A stretch of 64,000 nt of DNA from assembly GCA_017942005.1 (NCBI GenBank), contig JAGAVJ010000050.1, forward strand, positions 20,971 to 84,970, read 5' to 3'. Position numbers and translations under genes: made by a program. The notes below the pieces were generated by a model. The model ran no database searches and was not told the origin of the DNA. It saw nothing but the letters and a program-made list of their open reading frames with translations. Of the stretch, positions 28,522 to 37,045 are shown piece by piece. Position 1 is the first letter of the stretch. Each line of letters opens with the position of its first letter. Source of the stretch: Clostridia bacterium. Lineage in GTDB: Bacteria; Bacillota; Clostridia; Oscillospirales; CAG-272.

Positions 28522-29337
28522 TTACTTGGTTACAACGGAAAGGTTATACTTGTCGCCGAGTGCCTGGAGGGAACCGTCAGCGATGATCTTATCCATATAT
28601 TTGTTCAGTGCGTCGCAGAGGTCAGATCCTTTTCTGAATGCAACGCCGTATTCTTCCTCGGTCAGGACAGCGCCTGCGGCGAGGTCTGCATAGGAGGTGC
28701 CTTCTCCTGTCATAGCAGCTGCCATGGTAGCGTCGATGACACATGCGTCAGCAGCACCGGAAGCCACTTCCAGAAGTGCATCGCCCTGTGTGCCGACAGG
28801 GGTAACGTTTGTAATGGTCTCAGCGATTGCGGATTCTCCTGCGGAACCTGCTTCTACTGCGAATTTCAGCTCGGTCATGGATGCAAGGTCTGCATAATTG
28901 CCGACAACGTCGCTCTTCATGACAACGACCTGGGAGTTATTGATGTAAGGATCGGAAACGGAGCAGGCATTGAGGATTTCGTCGACGATGGTCATACCGT
29001 TCCAGATGCAGTCAATGGCGCCGGAATCAAGCTCAAAGGTTTTATTGTCCCAGTCGATTTCAATGAATTCTGCTGTGACGCCGAGATCGCTTGCAAACAT
29101 TCTTGCAAACTCTGCGTCGAAGCCTGTCCATTCACCGTTTTCGTCTTTGTAGTCCATCGGCGCATAGTCGGTGATGCCAACGACCAGCTTGCCGGCCTTC
29201 TTGACTGCGTCAATATCGGCAACGGTCTTTTCCTTATCATCGCCTTCTTTTTTAGAGCAGCCTGTGAAGAGCATGGAAGAGGATGCAACCATTAAAAGCG
29301 CACATGCGCCGGCGAGAATTCTTTTTGTGAGTTTCAT
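28522..29337 (-). CDS. Amino acid ABC transporter substrate-binding lipoprotein
   Basis: 271 residues, solute-binding family 3. The signal peptide ends in a lipobox (LFTGC, Cys about residue 27). The ligand-binding lobes include KKAGKLVVGITDYAPMDY, GFDAEFARMFASDLG, and DCIWNGMTI. The specificity among polar amino acids cannot be read. AAGGAA precedes the ATG. The gene has its own promoter 295-320 bases upstream and thus a long leader. Confidence 0.94.
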   Translation of the reverse strand: MKLTKRILAGACALLMVASSSMLFTGCSKKEGDDKEKTVADIDAVKKAGKLVVGITDYAPMDYKDENGEWTGFDAEFARMFASDLGVTAEFIEIDWDNKTFELDSGAIDCIWNGMTIVDEILNACSVSDPYINNSQVVVMKSDVVGNYADLASMTELKFAVEAGSAGESAIAETITNVTPVGTQGDALLEVASGAADACVIDATMAAAMTGEGTSYADLAAGAVLTEEEYGVAFRKGSDLCDALNKYMDKIIADGSLQALGDKYNLSVVTK

Positions 29338-29631
29338 TTGTTTTGGTTCCTTTCAAAATACGTTTGTGGTTTTCGGCAGAACTGCATGTTTTGGTTCCGT
29401 ACCTTCTGCGGTGTTTGGAATCATTTTTACGACCATAACTTCGCGCCGTTCAGCTATGCTGAACATGCGAAGTTTTTCCTTTCCTTGTGGAGTTGTGGCG
29501 TAAGTCACAAAACACGGTCTGAAAAATTTATTTTTCAGACTTTCTGCCGGGAAGATGTGATGTACCGTATTACGACACATCCCACACTGGAGCATGCGTA
29601 TTTTCGCATGCAAAAAAGAGTTTCTGTGTAT
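29338..29631 (-). promoter_or_regulatory. Long leader of the amino acid importer operon
   Basis: The ~285-base leader (minus strand) contains hairpins GCATGCG/CGCATGC (29592-29612), GTCTGAAAAAT/TTTTTCAGAC (about 29517-29540) and TTCAGC/GCTGAA (29449-29463). A 37-codon open frame starts at 29466 with AAGGAAAGG about 10 bases upstream and ends at 29353, 15 bases before the binding-protein ATG. No known amino acid riboswitch or T-box signature is seen. Confidence 0.45.
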
Positions 29632-29660
29632 ATTATACCATAAATTAATTTCTTTTGCAA
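29632..29660 (-). promoter_or_regulatory. Promoter of the amino acid importer operon
   Basis: Minus strand: TTGCAA (29655-29660), 17-bp spacer, TATAAT (29632-29637). Confidence 0.8.
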
Positions 29661-29792
29661 GCACTTTATCAAATTAACGTACCGTCTTGTTTTATAAAAT
29701 GCGGAAAGTCCTGCATTGAAATATGGATATACTATACAAAACCGGAAAACCGCCGCAACGAAGAATGCCGAAAAACCAAAGAAATGCGGCGC

Positions 29793-30431
29793 TTACGGCT
29801 GGCTGTTCTCCCAAAGAAACTGAAACTGCTCAGGGGAAAGGAGTGTCTGCAATGTGCGGACCGCGTCGCCGTACTGATTTTCATATGCGGCGAAGGTATC
29901 CGTTTTTTGCAGGCGGAACCCGAGAGACGTATACAAAAGGATGGCGCGATAGCTCCATGGCTGCGTGTGGATATATACGGGGAATCCGAGGTCCGCATCC
30001 TGTGCGAAAATATTGACTACGGCTTGGCACAGCGCTCTTCCAATGCCGCGGTGCTGCATGGATTCGGTCACTGCCAGCCAATGCAGGGAACTGACAAACG
30101 GCGTTTGCCCGCGGATGGATGGCTTTGCATGGTCACGCCATGCAGTGCAGGTGCCGATGATACGGTTGGTTTTCTGCTCCAGGGCAAACATGGCACGGTG
30201 GGAAAGATACACGATGTCGTGTGCATACGTATTGAGAAAATACTGTTTTGCTTCCATTATGGAAGCAAAGTCGCCCGTTTCGGTATGCAGCGCTGCCCAG
30301 CCCTCCTCGTCACCCGGACGGTATCCGCGTATCACAATGTTATCGGGAAGTGCGCATGCGTTGTCTTTTGTTTGGGTGTAGGAATCCAGACGCAGAATGG
30401 TGTTGTAAAAGGGAATGGTGCGGTCAAGCAT
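29793..30431 (-). CDS. GNAT family N-acetyltransferase
   Basis: 212 residues from the ATG at 30431, preceded by AAGGAGG at nine bases. The acetyl-CoA motif is MQHRGIGRALCQAVV; the fold runs to YTSLGFRLQ near the C-terminus. The acceptor is unknown. It is the last gene after the iron importer and VOC genes, 37 bases downstream of the VOC gene, so may be co-transcribed. Confidence 0.88.
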   Translation of the reverse strand: MLDRTIPFYNTILRLDSYTQTKDNACALPDNIVIRGYRPGDEEGWAALHTETGDFASIMEAKQYFLNTYAHDIVYLSHRAMFALEQKTNRIIGTCTAWRDHAKPSIRGQTPFVSSLHWLAVTESMQHRGIGRALCQAVVNIFAQDADLGFPVYIHTQPWSYRAILLYTSLGFRLQKTDTFAAYENQYGDAVRTLQTLLSPEQFQFLWENSQP

Positions 30432-30468
30432 CGGACAAAACCTCCTTCGCAAAAATCATCTTTGTTTT

Positions 30469-30855
30469 CTAAATCGAAATCCACCAGCATACACCGTATC
30501 GATCAATCACAGTGGCACAGCATTTGCTCCATGGCAGCGCATGAATTTCTTCAAGCACTGCACCGCCGTCGCGCAAAACCTCCAAGGCATGATGCACACG
30601 GGATTCAGACCCCATTTCAAATACATTGAATGTCATCGTTTCCCATTTCATTTTGTGTATCAAATCGACATCGCAAAGATTTTTCGCTTCAGCAACTGCT
30701 AAAAACCCCTCCCCATTCACGGATAATTCACAGTGGTCATACGCAGTCCTGCTCTCATTTTTGATTTCAAATGTGATATCTGCACCAAATGCTTCACAAT
30801 AGGTTTTTGCTGCTTCTAAACTGTTTTTCACATAAACTTGCGTATAATTTTTCAT
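30469..30855 (-). CDS. VOC superfamily protein (PhnB/glyoxalase-like)
   Basis: 128 residues with two beta-alpha-beta-beta-beta modules (VYVKNSLEAAKTYCEAFGAD, and a second half ending in YGVCWWISI). PhnB-like members include resistance and unknown-function proteins; metal ligands are not obvious. Its ATG directly follows the stop of the iron ABC ATPase gene with no gap, and AAGGAA lies upstream, so it belongs to that operon. Confidence 0.88.
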   Translation of the reverse strand: MKNYTQVYVKNSLEAAKTYCEAFGADITFEIKNESRTAYDHCELSVNGEGFLAVAEAKNLCDVDLIHKMKWETMTFNVFEMGSESRVHHALEVLRDGGAVLEEIHALPWSKCCATVIDRYGVCWWISI

Positions 30856-31704
30856 TTATAAAATCGTTCCTTCTGCATCAAAAAAGATGCGTGCACCGGT
30901 ACTGTTTTCTCCCAAACTGTGTTTCTCCCCTTGTTCAAACGATCTTGGAATTTCAGCAATCACAGGAAAAGCATGAAACACGTTCTTTGGTATGTCACTT
31001 ATACAAAATGCGTGTGGCGTCCCGAAAAAACAGACGCTTCCTCCATCTACAACCAGAATATAATCTGCATACCGCACTGCCGCGCTTAAATTGTGCATGA
31101 CAGAAATCACTGTGCGATTTTGTTCCTTCGGAAGCGTTTTCAAAAGGGACAGAAATGACGCTTCATAGTCGATATCCATGTTCGCTGTCGCTTCGTCCAA
31201 AAGCAAGAGCGGTGTGTCCTGTGCCAGCGCCATGCCGAGATACGCACGCCGCAGCTCTCCGCCGGACAGCCTGTCCAGATACTGATCGCGGATATCAAAA
31301 AGACAAGCCATCTGCATCGCCGCCTCCACTGCCGCATGATCCGCTGTCCCAAGGACGCCGGACAGACTCAGATACGGCTGCCGCCCAAAGGAAACCAGTG
31401 TTTCCACCGAAATATGCGGTGTACGCAGGGACTGCTGCATCACGGCAATTTTTGCAGCACGTTCACGCAGAGACAGATGTTCCAGCGGGTGACCGCCAAG
31501 GGAAATGGTTCCCTCATAGGAAAGAAGCCCCGCAATGCAGGAAATCAGCGTCGATTTTCCGCACCCGTTGCGTCCTATCACAGCGGTAAAGGAGTGCGTG
31601 GGGATTGTTACCTGTACATCGTGTAAAACGGTATGCTTTTTGTTTCCCGGATAAGCAGCGCGTGTAATCTCAATTGAAAGCGATTCCATATTCTGTTCTA
31701 TTCC
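30856..31704 (-). CDS. Iron-complex ABC transporter ATPase (FepC/FhuC type)
   Basis: 282 residues from the ATG at 31704 (GGGAG nine bases upstream, just after the permease stop). Walker A GRNGCGKST, signature LSGGELRRAYLGMAL, Walker B LLLLDEATANMD, H-loop SVMHNLS. The group drives uptake of siderophores, haem or cobalamin. The C-terminal region ends with VIAEIPRSF..., normal for the family. Confidence 0.93.
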   Translation of the reverse strand, partial: GIEQNMESLSIEITRAAYPGNKKHTVLHDVQVTIPTHSFTAVIGRNGCGKSTLISCIAGLLSYEGTISLGGHPLEHLSLRERAAKIAVMQQSLRTPHISVETLVSFGRQPYLSLSGVLGTADHAAVEAAMQMACLFDIRDQYLDRLSGGELRRAYLGMALAQDTPLLLLDEATANMDIDYEASFLSLLKTLPKEQNRTVISVMHNLSAAVRYADYILVVDGGSVCFFGTPHAFCISDIPKNVFHAFPVIAEIPRSFEQGEKHSLGENSTGARIFFDAEGTIL

Positions 31705-31733
31705 CATAAAACAATTCTCCCTCAAAATCCCCT

Positions 31734-32813
31734 TCAGCCATGTCTGCGCTTCCACAGAAGCCCGATGAAAAACGGCCCTCCGATAAACGCCATCATAATA
31801 CCGACCGGAATTTCCGTCGGCGGAAATAAAATCCGTCCGATGAGATCAGCTGCCACTGTAACACAGCCGCCAAGCAGCACGCAAAGAACCGTCAGCGATA
31901 CACCGCCGTGTATGCCGGACAGCTTCTTTGCCATATGCGGCACAATCAGACCGACAAAACCGAGAAGCCCTGCAAAGCTGACCACAGCTGCTGCGGACGC
32001 AGAGGCACACAAAATGCAAATCAGCCGCAGATGCCGTACACCGATGCCAAGCAGAGACGCTGCACTGTCCCCGATGCACAGCACCGCAGTGCGGGGGGCA
32101 ATCAGAAGCGCCAAAAACAGACTGCCAAAAATCACAGCCGCCGGAACACTTAGCTGTTCCATGCGGATTCCGGAAAAACCGCCGACAGAAAATGCATTAT
32201 AGGCGCTTAAAATATCCGTATCCAGTAGGGTCAGACAGGAAATCGCCGCATTCAGAATCGACGTCACCGCAACGCCGGCTAAAATCACGGCGGAACGGCT
32301 TTGCATACTGCGTACTGCCAACAGTACAATGAGAAGGGTCGTCAAAAAGGCACCCAAAAACGCAGCCAATGCAATCCCGGCGGGACGTGCGGCAAATACT
32401 GGAAAAAACGATAGCGCCGCGACACAGGCAAATCCCGCACCTGCATTGACACCGATGATGTTTGGACCGGCAAGGGCGTTGTCTGTCACAGTCTGCAACA
32501 GCAGTCCGGACAGCGACAGTCTAACCCCGGCAAGCAGTCCGGCAATACTGCGCGGAATGCGTACCGCATATAAAATGATACGCTGTGTCTCATACCCCAC
32601 ATCCCCGCGCAATGCATGACAAAAAACGGAAAACTCCATAAATACACTGCCGTACCGTATCGACGCAAGCAAAAGAAACAGCAATAACACCGCGGATACG
32701 AAAATCCAGAGCCGTACACGCCGATGCTGCGCTAAAACGGTTTCCCCATTAGCGGAAGCTGTTCCCGCTTTTATAAAAGAACGGGATAAAACGTGTTTGT
32801 CAGGTTTCATCAT
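31734..32813 (-). CDS. FecCD family ABC permease (iron complex uptake)
   Basis: About 359 residues from the double ATG at 32813/32810, overlapping the binding-protein stop by 14 bp; a longer in-frame start would run deep into the upstream gene. Ten or so membrane helices with family motifs VRIPRSIAGLLAGVRLSLSG (cut here to the key words RIPR and LAG), NALAGPNIIGVNAG and GLIVPHMAKKL. Acts with the adjacent ATPase and binding protein. Confidence 0.92.
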   Translation of the reverse strand: MMKPDKHVLSRSFIKAGTASANGETVLAQHRRVRLWIFVSAVLLLFLLLASIRYGSVFMEFSVFCHALRGDVGYETQRIILYAVRIPRSIAGLLAGVRLSLSGLLLQTVTDNALAGPNIIGVNAGAGFACVAALSFFPVFAARPAGIALAAFLGAFLTTLLIVLLAVRSMQSRSAVILAGVAVTSILNAAISCLTLLDTDILSAYNAFSVGGFSGIRMEQLSVPAAVIFGSLFLALLIAPRTAVLCIGDSAASLLGIGVRHLRLICILCASASAAAVVSFAGLLGFVGLIVPHMAKKLSGIHGGVSLTVLCVLLGGCVTVAADLIGRILFPPTEIPVGIMMAFIGGPFFIGLLWKRRHG

Positions 32814-33810
32814 ATATAATGTGATAGAGGTACGAATAGGCTTCATACCAGCGCGCATTCGGCTTGAACTGGAACAGGTCCTTCGGCAGAAAAACAACAT
32901 GACCGTTTTTCACCGCATCCAGCGTCTGCCAGGTTTCTTCCTGTAAAACTGTGTCGATATAGCTGCGTGCCGCTTCTTCATTTCCCATCAGAGAAATAAA
33001 CACCATGTCAGGATTCTGCATCATAATTTCTTCAATGCTGATTCCTTCCAATAACACCGACGCATCGTCCGCAATGTTTGCGCACCCAAGCTCCGACAGC
33101 ATCCGTGCGGCAAAATGATCCTCTGCGGTTTTCGCCTTCGTCACCTTTGCACTGGAACCCGCACGAATGAATAAAATCCGTTTTGAACGCTCCTGCTGCT
33201 GTTTTTCCGCAGCATCCGATAACAGCGCGTCAATTTGTGACTTGATCTGCACGCCGTATGTTTCATATGCTTCACGGTTTTGTGTCAGACGGCAGAAAAT
33301 ATCCAGCACACGCAGATAATCGTCGAAGCATTCCACACGAAATACCGCCGCCGGAATACCTGCCGCATTCAGCAGTTCCGCACTTTCCGCCTGTGCCGCA
33401 ATGTCGGCAGAACCGATGACAAGCTCCGGCGCCTGCGCAATCAGAAGCTCGTTATTGATCACCTTTCCCGCACCGTCGTCGACCAATACGGCATCCTCGG
33501 ATGCAAATCCGCGCTCCACACTTTCCCCAACCGTCACATCGACAACACCGCCGGCCGTGACATAAATTTCCGCAAACGAGGAAAATAGTACCGCCGTCTT
33601 TTTCGGCGGCTGTGCAAAGGAAAATTCATTCCCCGCATCATCCGTAAAGGAAATGACATCCCCTTTCACAGGTTCAGACTGCACCGCGTTCGTTTCGGTT
33701 TCCTTTTTGCCGCTGCCGCAGGAGGACAGCACGAAAACCAGACATGCAGCGCACAGCATCAGCATGCCGGCTGCAAAAAAAGAATATCCCTTTGATTTCA
33801 TTTGTTTCAT
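32800..33810 (-). CDS. Iron-complex ABC transporter substrate-binding lipoprotein
   Basis: 336 residues. Signal peptide with lipobox (VLSSC, Cys about residue 31), then a class III periplasmic-binding fold (BtuF/FepB type): two lobes joined by a long helix, including PELVIGSADIAAQ and NPDMVFISLMGNEEAA. First gene of the iron-uptake operon. Ligand (siderophore, haem, cobalamin) is not evident from sequence. Confidence 0.92.
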   Translation of the reverse strand: MKQMKSKGYSFFAAGMLMLCAACLVFVLSSCGSGKKETETNAVQSEPVKGDVISFTDDAGNEFSFAQPPKKTAVLFSSFAEIYVTAGGVVDVTVGESVERGFASEDAVLVDDGAGKVINNELLIAQAPELVIGSADIAAQAESAELLNAAGIPAAVFRVECFDDYLRVLDIFCRLTQNREAYETYGVQIKSQIDALLSDAAEKQQQERSKRILFIRAGSSAKVTKAKTAEDHFAARMLSELGCANIADDASVLLEGISIEEIMMQNPDMVFISLMGNEEAARSYIDTVLQEETWQTLDAVKNGHVVFLPKDLFQFKPNARWYEAYSYLYHIIYDET

Positions 33811-33850
33811 ATATCAGATCAAACGCACCTTTCCAAAAATTTCCTAAGAT

Positions 33851-33879
33851 ATTATAACATGTCCATTTTTTCCTGTCAA
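33851..33879 (-). promoter_or_regulatory. Promoter of the iron-uptake operon
   Basis: Minus strand: TTGACA (33874-33879), 17-bp spacer, TATAAT (33851-33856). No obvious Fur box could be read across it. Confidence 0.85.
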
Positions 33880-33893
33880 TAGGATTATTAAAA

Positions 33894-34085
33894 GAACGAT
33901 GAGGGGGACTTTTGAAAAAGCTCCCCCTCAAACTCCCCCCAAAACTTTTTGATCGGGGTTAAAAGTGATGTGCACTCCAAAAGTCAGACGCATAAGGAAA
34001 TGAGTCCTCTTCAACATCATCCCCCCAAAAAAGTTTTGGAGGGGTATGGGGGCGCTTTTTCAAAAGTGCCCCCATCGTATTCCCA
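33894..34085. repeat. Dispersed hairpin repeat, complete copy
   Basis: Left end 33895-33945 (GAACGATGAGGGGGAC, hairpin arms GAGGGGGACTTTT/AAAGCTCCCCCTC) is nearly identical to the one at 9066-9112. The right end 34025-34080 (AAAAAAGTTTTGGAGGGG, hairpin TGGGGGCGCTTTT/AAAAGTGCCCCCA) is its inverted counterpart. A ~75-base unique core lies between. It sits between the iron operon promoter and the AraC gene 3' end. Confidence 0.85.
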
Positions 34086-34104
34086 TCGTACCCCCCTCAT
34101 CCGC

Positions 34105-34977
34105 TCAGTGATTGTTGGTGTGCGTGCGGTAAAACCGCTTGCGCAGTTCTGTCGGCGTAATGGATTCGTGATAGGTAAAGTATTTCAAAAACGCCTTGTA
34201 GTCGTCGAAGCCGGATTGTACTGCAATGCTTTTCAGGGGCGCGTCGGTGGTCAATAAAAGCGTGCGGATATAGGCTATGCGCATTTCGTCAATATATGCC
34301 TTCACACCGATTCCGCGCTTCTGGCGGAACAGCCGCGTCAGATAATCTTCATGATATTGGAAATGCAGCGCTACATCTGCTGCCGTCAATGGCGTTCTTG
34401 CATTGATGCGGATGTACTCGGCAATGTCGTTGACCAAACGATCCTCCTCACTTTCTCTGCCAGCGCCGCATTCCTTTTCCATGGCTTGCAGCCTGACATG
34501 TACCGCATATTCGGTGAGTACCATGCAGAACAGCGCATCGGACATGGAGGCAGGATACATCTGTAAGGAGGAGTGATGCAAAAGCTGCCTGCATAACAGC
34601 GGAATCTGCGTGTGCTGCATCGCTTTTGCGTGAAGCGGCAGACCGGATAAAACCGTGTCTGCTGCCGCCTGCGCCGCAGATTCATTTGACCTCACTTTCC
34701 CATGCAGCCAGAAAAAGGAAACGGTGTCCGTGCTTGGCGCATATCCGCCATGCTCCACACCGGGACGCAGCAGAAGACAGTCGCCGCCTACCGCCGTAAA
34801 CGAACGCGTCCCCTCGTACATGTGCGCCTCTCCGCAGATCATATAGATAAATTCCCACGTGTCATACGTCCCAATCGGATGAATCCATTCCCCCTGTGAC
34901 GTAAATTTTCCGCCATAGACATATTCCATGTCAAGCTGCATGCAGTCAACGTTTTTCATATCGGATTTTTGCTCCAT
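34105..34977 (-). CDS. AraC family transcriptional regulator
   Basis: 290 residues: an N-terminal cupin-like sensor domain (about 15-110, with GEAHMYEG and RPGVEHGG) and two C-terminal helix-turn-helix motifs (TAADVALHFQYHEDYLTRLF and IAVQSGFDDYKAFLKYF). Divergent from the GH127 gene with adjacent -10 elements, so it most likely controls that sugar operon in response to a sugar. ATG at 34977 has no clear ribosome site; Met7 is an alternative. Confidence 0.93.
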   Translation of the reverse strand: MEQKSDMKNVDCMQLDMEYVYGGKFTSQGEWIHPIGTYDTWEFIYMICGEAHMYEGTRSFTAVGGDCLLLRPGVEHGGYAPSTDTVSFFWLHGKVRSNESAAQAAADTVLSGLPLHAKAMQHTQIPLLCRQLLHHSSLQMYPASMSDALFCMVLTEYAVHVRLQAMEKECGAGRESEEDRLVNDIAEYIRINARTPLTAADVALHFQYHEDYLTRLFRQKRGIGVKAYIDEMRIAYIRTLLLTTDAPLKSIAVQSGFDDYKAFLKYFTYHESITPTELRKRFYRTHTNNH

Positions 34978-34994
34978 TTTTTGTGTTTTTGCGG

Positions 34995-35023
34995 TTGCAA
35001 CCTACCTAAAAATTCTATATAAT
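34995..35023 (+). promoter_or_regulatory. Promoter of the GH127 operon
   Basis: TTGCAA (34995-35000), 17-bp spacer, TATAAT (35018-35023). Its -10 is one base away from that of the opposite araC-type promoter. Confidence 0.8.
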
Positions 35024-35024
35024 T

Positions 35025-35053
35025 ATTATACAGGATATCCGTTATATTTACAA
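35025..35053 (-). promoter_or_regulatory. Promoter of the AraC-type regulator gene
   Basis: Minus strand: TTGTAA (35048-35053), 17-bp spacer, TATAAT (35025-35030). The two promoters occupy the same face of DNA, so RNA polymerase probably cannot bind both at once. Confidence 0.7.
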
Positions 35054-35108
35054 GAGCTTTTCTATCTTTTTATACTTTTTTTATAAAATGTAAGGAGGAA
35101 TCACGCAT

Positions 35109-36941
35109 ATGATTCAAACGCATCCCGGTATCAAAGCCGTTTCCATGCAGAACATTGACATAAACGGCGGCTTCTGGTACGAAAAACAAAAGCTTGTACA
35201 CGATGTTTCCATGTGGAATGTCTACAAGCGCTTCAAGGAAACCGGACGGTTCGATGCATTTCATTTCACATGGAAGGAAGGCATGCCCAATCGACCGCAT
35301 ATCTTCTGGGACTCTGATGTCGCCAAGTGGATAGAAGCCGTTGCCTATTACTGTGAAAAGCAGCGCGAGCCGGAAATGGAAGCGATTGTGGACGATGTTG
35401 TCGACGCCATTGAAGAACACCGCATGAAGGACGGCTATTTCAACTCCTACTTTGAACTGTTGGAGCCGGAAAACCGCTTCACCCGCTGGAACGACCATGA
35501 GCTGTACTGCGCAGGACACCTTTTGGAGGCTGCCATCGCCTATAAGCGTGCGACCGGAAAAGACAAGTTCTTTAAATTGATGAAGGACTATATCGACCTG
35601 ATCTATCAGGTGTACTATGTGGAAAAATCCGCTGCCTTCTGCTTCCCGGGTCATGAGGAGATTGAGCTTGCACTGGTAAAGCTGTACAAAGAAACCGGCG
35701 AAAAGAAGTACCTTGATCTTTCCCTGTATTTTGTCGATGCACGCGGATACTCAGAACCGTACAATGCCAACATTCAGTCGCACCTCCCCGTCCGCAAACA
35801 GAAAACCGCCGAGGGACATTCCGTGCGCGCCTGCTATCTGTACTCTGCCGTTGCCGACCTTGCAAAGGAAACCGGCGACAGCGAGTTGTTCGACGTTGCA
35901 GAAACGCTGTTTAACAACATCACCCGCCGCCGGATGTACGTCACCGGCGCCATCGGTCAGACCTGCGTGTGGGAACAGTTCATGGGCGACTATGATTTGC
36001 CGAACCAGACCGCATACGCAGAGACCTGCGCAAACCTCTCGTTGGCGCTGTTTGCAAGAAGAATGAGCGTGTTGAATCCGGACGCCAAATATGCGGATAC
36101 CGCAGAGCTTGTATTGTATAATTCCTTTATTTCCGGTATGTCGCTGGATGGCAAGAGCTTCTTCTATTCCAACATGCAGGAATACGATCATGTTGTTCCA
36201 ACACGAAATTATCATGACGGACATCGGATTTTTACCCCTGCTCCGCAGCGTGTCGAAGTGTTTTCCTGCTCCTGCTGCCCGCCCAACGTCGTGCGTACCG
36301 TGGCGTCCATTGCGGACTTTATGTATACCGCAGATGAAAACACCGTCTGGATGCACCAGTATTTCGCGTCCCATGCAGCATTTGACGGCGCGGAAATCGA
36401 TGTTGCGACCGCATATCCGTATGATGAAACCGTGAACATTACATACAAAGGAAAATCTCAGACGCTTGCACTCCGGATTCCCGGCTGGTGTAAACAGTAT
36501 ACCGTCTGCAAAAACGGCGCCGCTGTTGAAACGGAGAAGAACAAAGGCTATGTCTACCTGCCTGTCGCAGACGGCGATGTTCTGACGCTGACCCTTTCCA
36601 TGCCGGTGCGCTTTGTGGAAGCAAACCCGCGCGTGTGGGAGGACGCAGGTCGCGTTGCCGTGGCATGCGGACCGATCGTCTACTGCATGGAAGGGGTAGA
36701 CCATAAGGATATCCCGCTGCGTGACATTCGCCTGAAACGGGATGCGGACTATACCCGCGTCACCGATGAAACGCTCGGCGTTCCGGTGCTGAAAACAACC
36801 GGTCTTGTGCGCACATGGAAGGACGACGTACTGTATGCAGATGAAAGCGACGTGTCACCGTGTGACGTGACGCTGATTCCCTATTACGCCATTGCCAACC
36901 GCGGCGAAAGCGACATGATCATTTGGACGTTGCTTGCGTAA
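35109..36941 (+). CDS. GH127 family beta-L-arabinofuranosidase-like enzyme
   Basis: 610 residues. GH127 (former DUF1680): an alpha/alpha barrel followed by beta domains. The Cys group FSCSCCPPNVVR (Cys387, 389, 390) corresponds to the zinc and nucleophile cysteines of HypBA1. NDHELYCAGHLLEAA and YVTGAIGQT are also family segments. It would hydrolyse beta-L-arabinofuranosides or a related sugar inside the cell (no signal peptide). AAGGAGG precedes the ATG. A solute-binding lipoprotein gene follows. Confidence 0.92.
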   Translation: MIQTHPGIKAVSMQNIDINGGFWYEKQKLVHDVSMWNVYKRFKETGRFDAFHFTWKEGMPNRPHIFWDSDVAKWIEAVAYYCEKQREPEMEAIVDDVVDAIEEHRMKDGYFNSYFELLEPENRFTRWNDHELYCAGHLLEAAIAYKRATGKDKFFKLMKDYIDLIYQVYYVEKSAAFCFPGHEEIELALVKLYKETGEKKYLDLSLYFVDARGYSEPYNANIQSHLPVRKQKTAEGHSVRACYLYSAVADLAKETGDSELFDVAETLFNNITRRRMYVTGAIGQTCVWEQFMGDYDLPNQTAYAETCANLSLALFARRMSVLNPDAKYADTAELVLYNSFISGMSLDGKSFFYSNMQEYDHVVPTRNYHDGHRIFTPAPQRVEVFSCSCCPPNVVRTVASIADFMYTADENTVWMHQYFASHAAFDGAEIDVATAYPYDETVNITYKGKSQTLALRIPGWCKQYTVCKNGAAVETEKNKGYVYLPVADGDVLTLTLSMPVRFVEANPRVWEDAGRVAVACGPIVYCMEGVDHKDIPLRDIRLKRDADYTRVTDETLGVPVLKTTGLVRTWKDDVLYADESDVSPCDVTLIPYYAIANRGESDMIIWTLLA

Positions 36942-37045
36942 AGTGCAGCGTGCCAAGGAGAACGAAGCCGTACAATACAGAAAAACGATATCGGAAAGGA
37001 GAACCGGGCTGTCGCATTCCATGCGCCAGCCCCATTATGGTAAAT

